Positions 63,930 through 64,000 of a stretch of DNA of 64,000 nucleotides are shown in pieces. The position numbers and the translations under genes were made by a program. The DNA comes from Myxococcus sp. RHSTA-1-4. Lineage in GTDB: Bacteria > Myxococcota > Myxococcia > Myxococcales > Myxococcaceae. The notes beneath the pieces were generated by a model. That model saw nothing but the letters and a program-made list of their open reading frames with translations, did no database searches and was not told where the DNA came from. The stretch spans positions 42,790 to 106,789 of the forward strand of contig NZ_JAIQDG010000039.1 in the NCBI RefSeq assembly GCF_020037125.1, in the 5' to 3' direction. How positions within the stretch are numbered: the first letter of the stretch is position 1; each line of letters begins with the position of its first letter.

Positions 63930-64000
63930 CCCGGATCGATCACGGGTAGAGGGAACACCGCGTAGCGACCGACCGATAAGTGGAGAGTTCTCAAGGCTTT

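Overview
The window is high-GC DNA, densely packed with genes, with strong third-position G/C preference that produces long antisense shadow frames. It looks like a chromosome segment of a myxobacterium (Myxococcus, Corallococcus or Pyxidicoccus type). This is inferred from gene content: a GGDEF response regulator, receiver fusions, a PEGA-domain pseudokinase, sphingolipid genes, a HprK/PqqD peptide system and acyl-CoA metabolism genes. No rRNA, transposase, CRISPR array or replication origin was seen.

Left part (1-19.4 kb): der (cut by the window edge) and era, two tandem cyclophilins, then rnc, a MeaB-type G-protein, an unknown gene and an acyl-CoA dehydrogenase in one operon. An acyl-CoA carboxylase subunit, an enoyl-CoA hydratase, HMG-CoA lyase and a split B12-dependent acyl-CoA mutase follow. 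The mutase carries Phe and Gln where methylmalonyl-CoA mutase has Tyr89 and Arg207. That is the isobutyryl-CoA mutase signature, so the block looks like a branched-chain acyl-CoA catabolic and rearrangement region.

18.4-27.5 kb: lipid genes. A PAP2-type integral membrane protein and an RND/MMPL exporter are divergent from serine palmitoyltransferase and a GNAT-fold ceramide synthase candidate. MlaC-like and TolC-like genes follow. The set suggests sphingolipid synthesis, possible head-group transfer, and export. Separate mlaEFD-like genes lie at 48.4-51.6 kb.

27.8-37.5 kb: class I aldolase, tRNA-Ala(GGC), tRNA-Leu(CAA), an RsmB-type methyltransferase, a receiver-cupin protein, a diguanylate cyclase, an unusual FAD oxidoreductase-receiver fusion, an HdeD-like protein and miaA.

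37.6-43.0 kb holds the most intriguing unit, a six-gene operon with mostly overlapping genes. It encodes an S26-type peptidase with an apparent Ser/His dyad, a PqqD-like chaperone, a lipoprotein, a 1030-residue secreted beta-propeller protein, a 53-residue peptide and an HprK-related kinase. The peptide has a YxxPxI motif like lasso-peptide leaders and two C-terminal cysteines. This looks like an uncharacterised ribosomal-peptide maturation and export system.

43.1-63.0 kb: hisS and psd, a metallophosphoesterase, PilZ, a PfkB kinase, mlaDFE, unknown envelope proteins, RluA, an active/inactive M16 peptidase pair, a pseudokinase operon and a HAD nucleotidase. The last ~900 bases are visibly lower in GC and carry a possible PD-(D/E)xK-fold protein that looks recently acquired.
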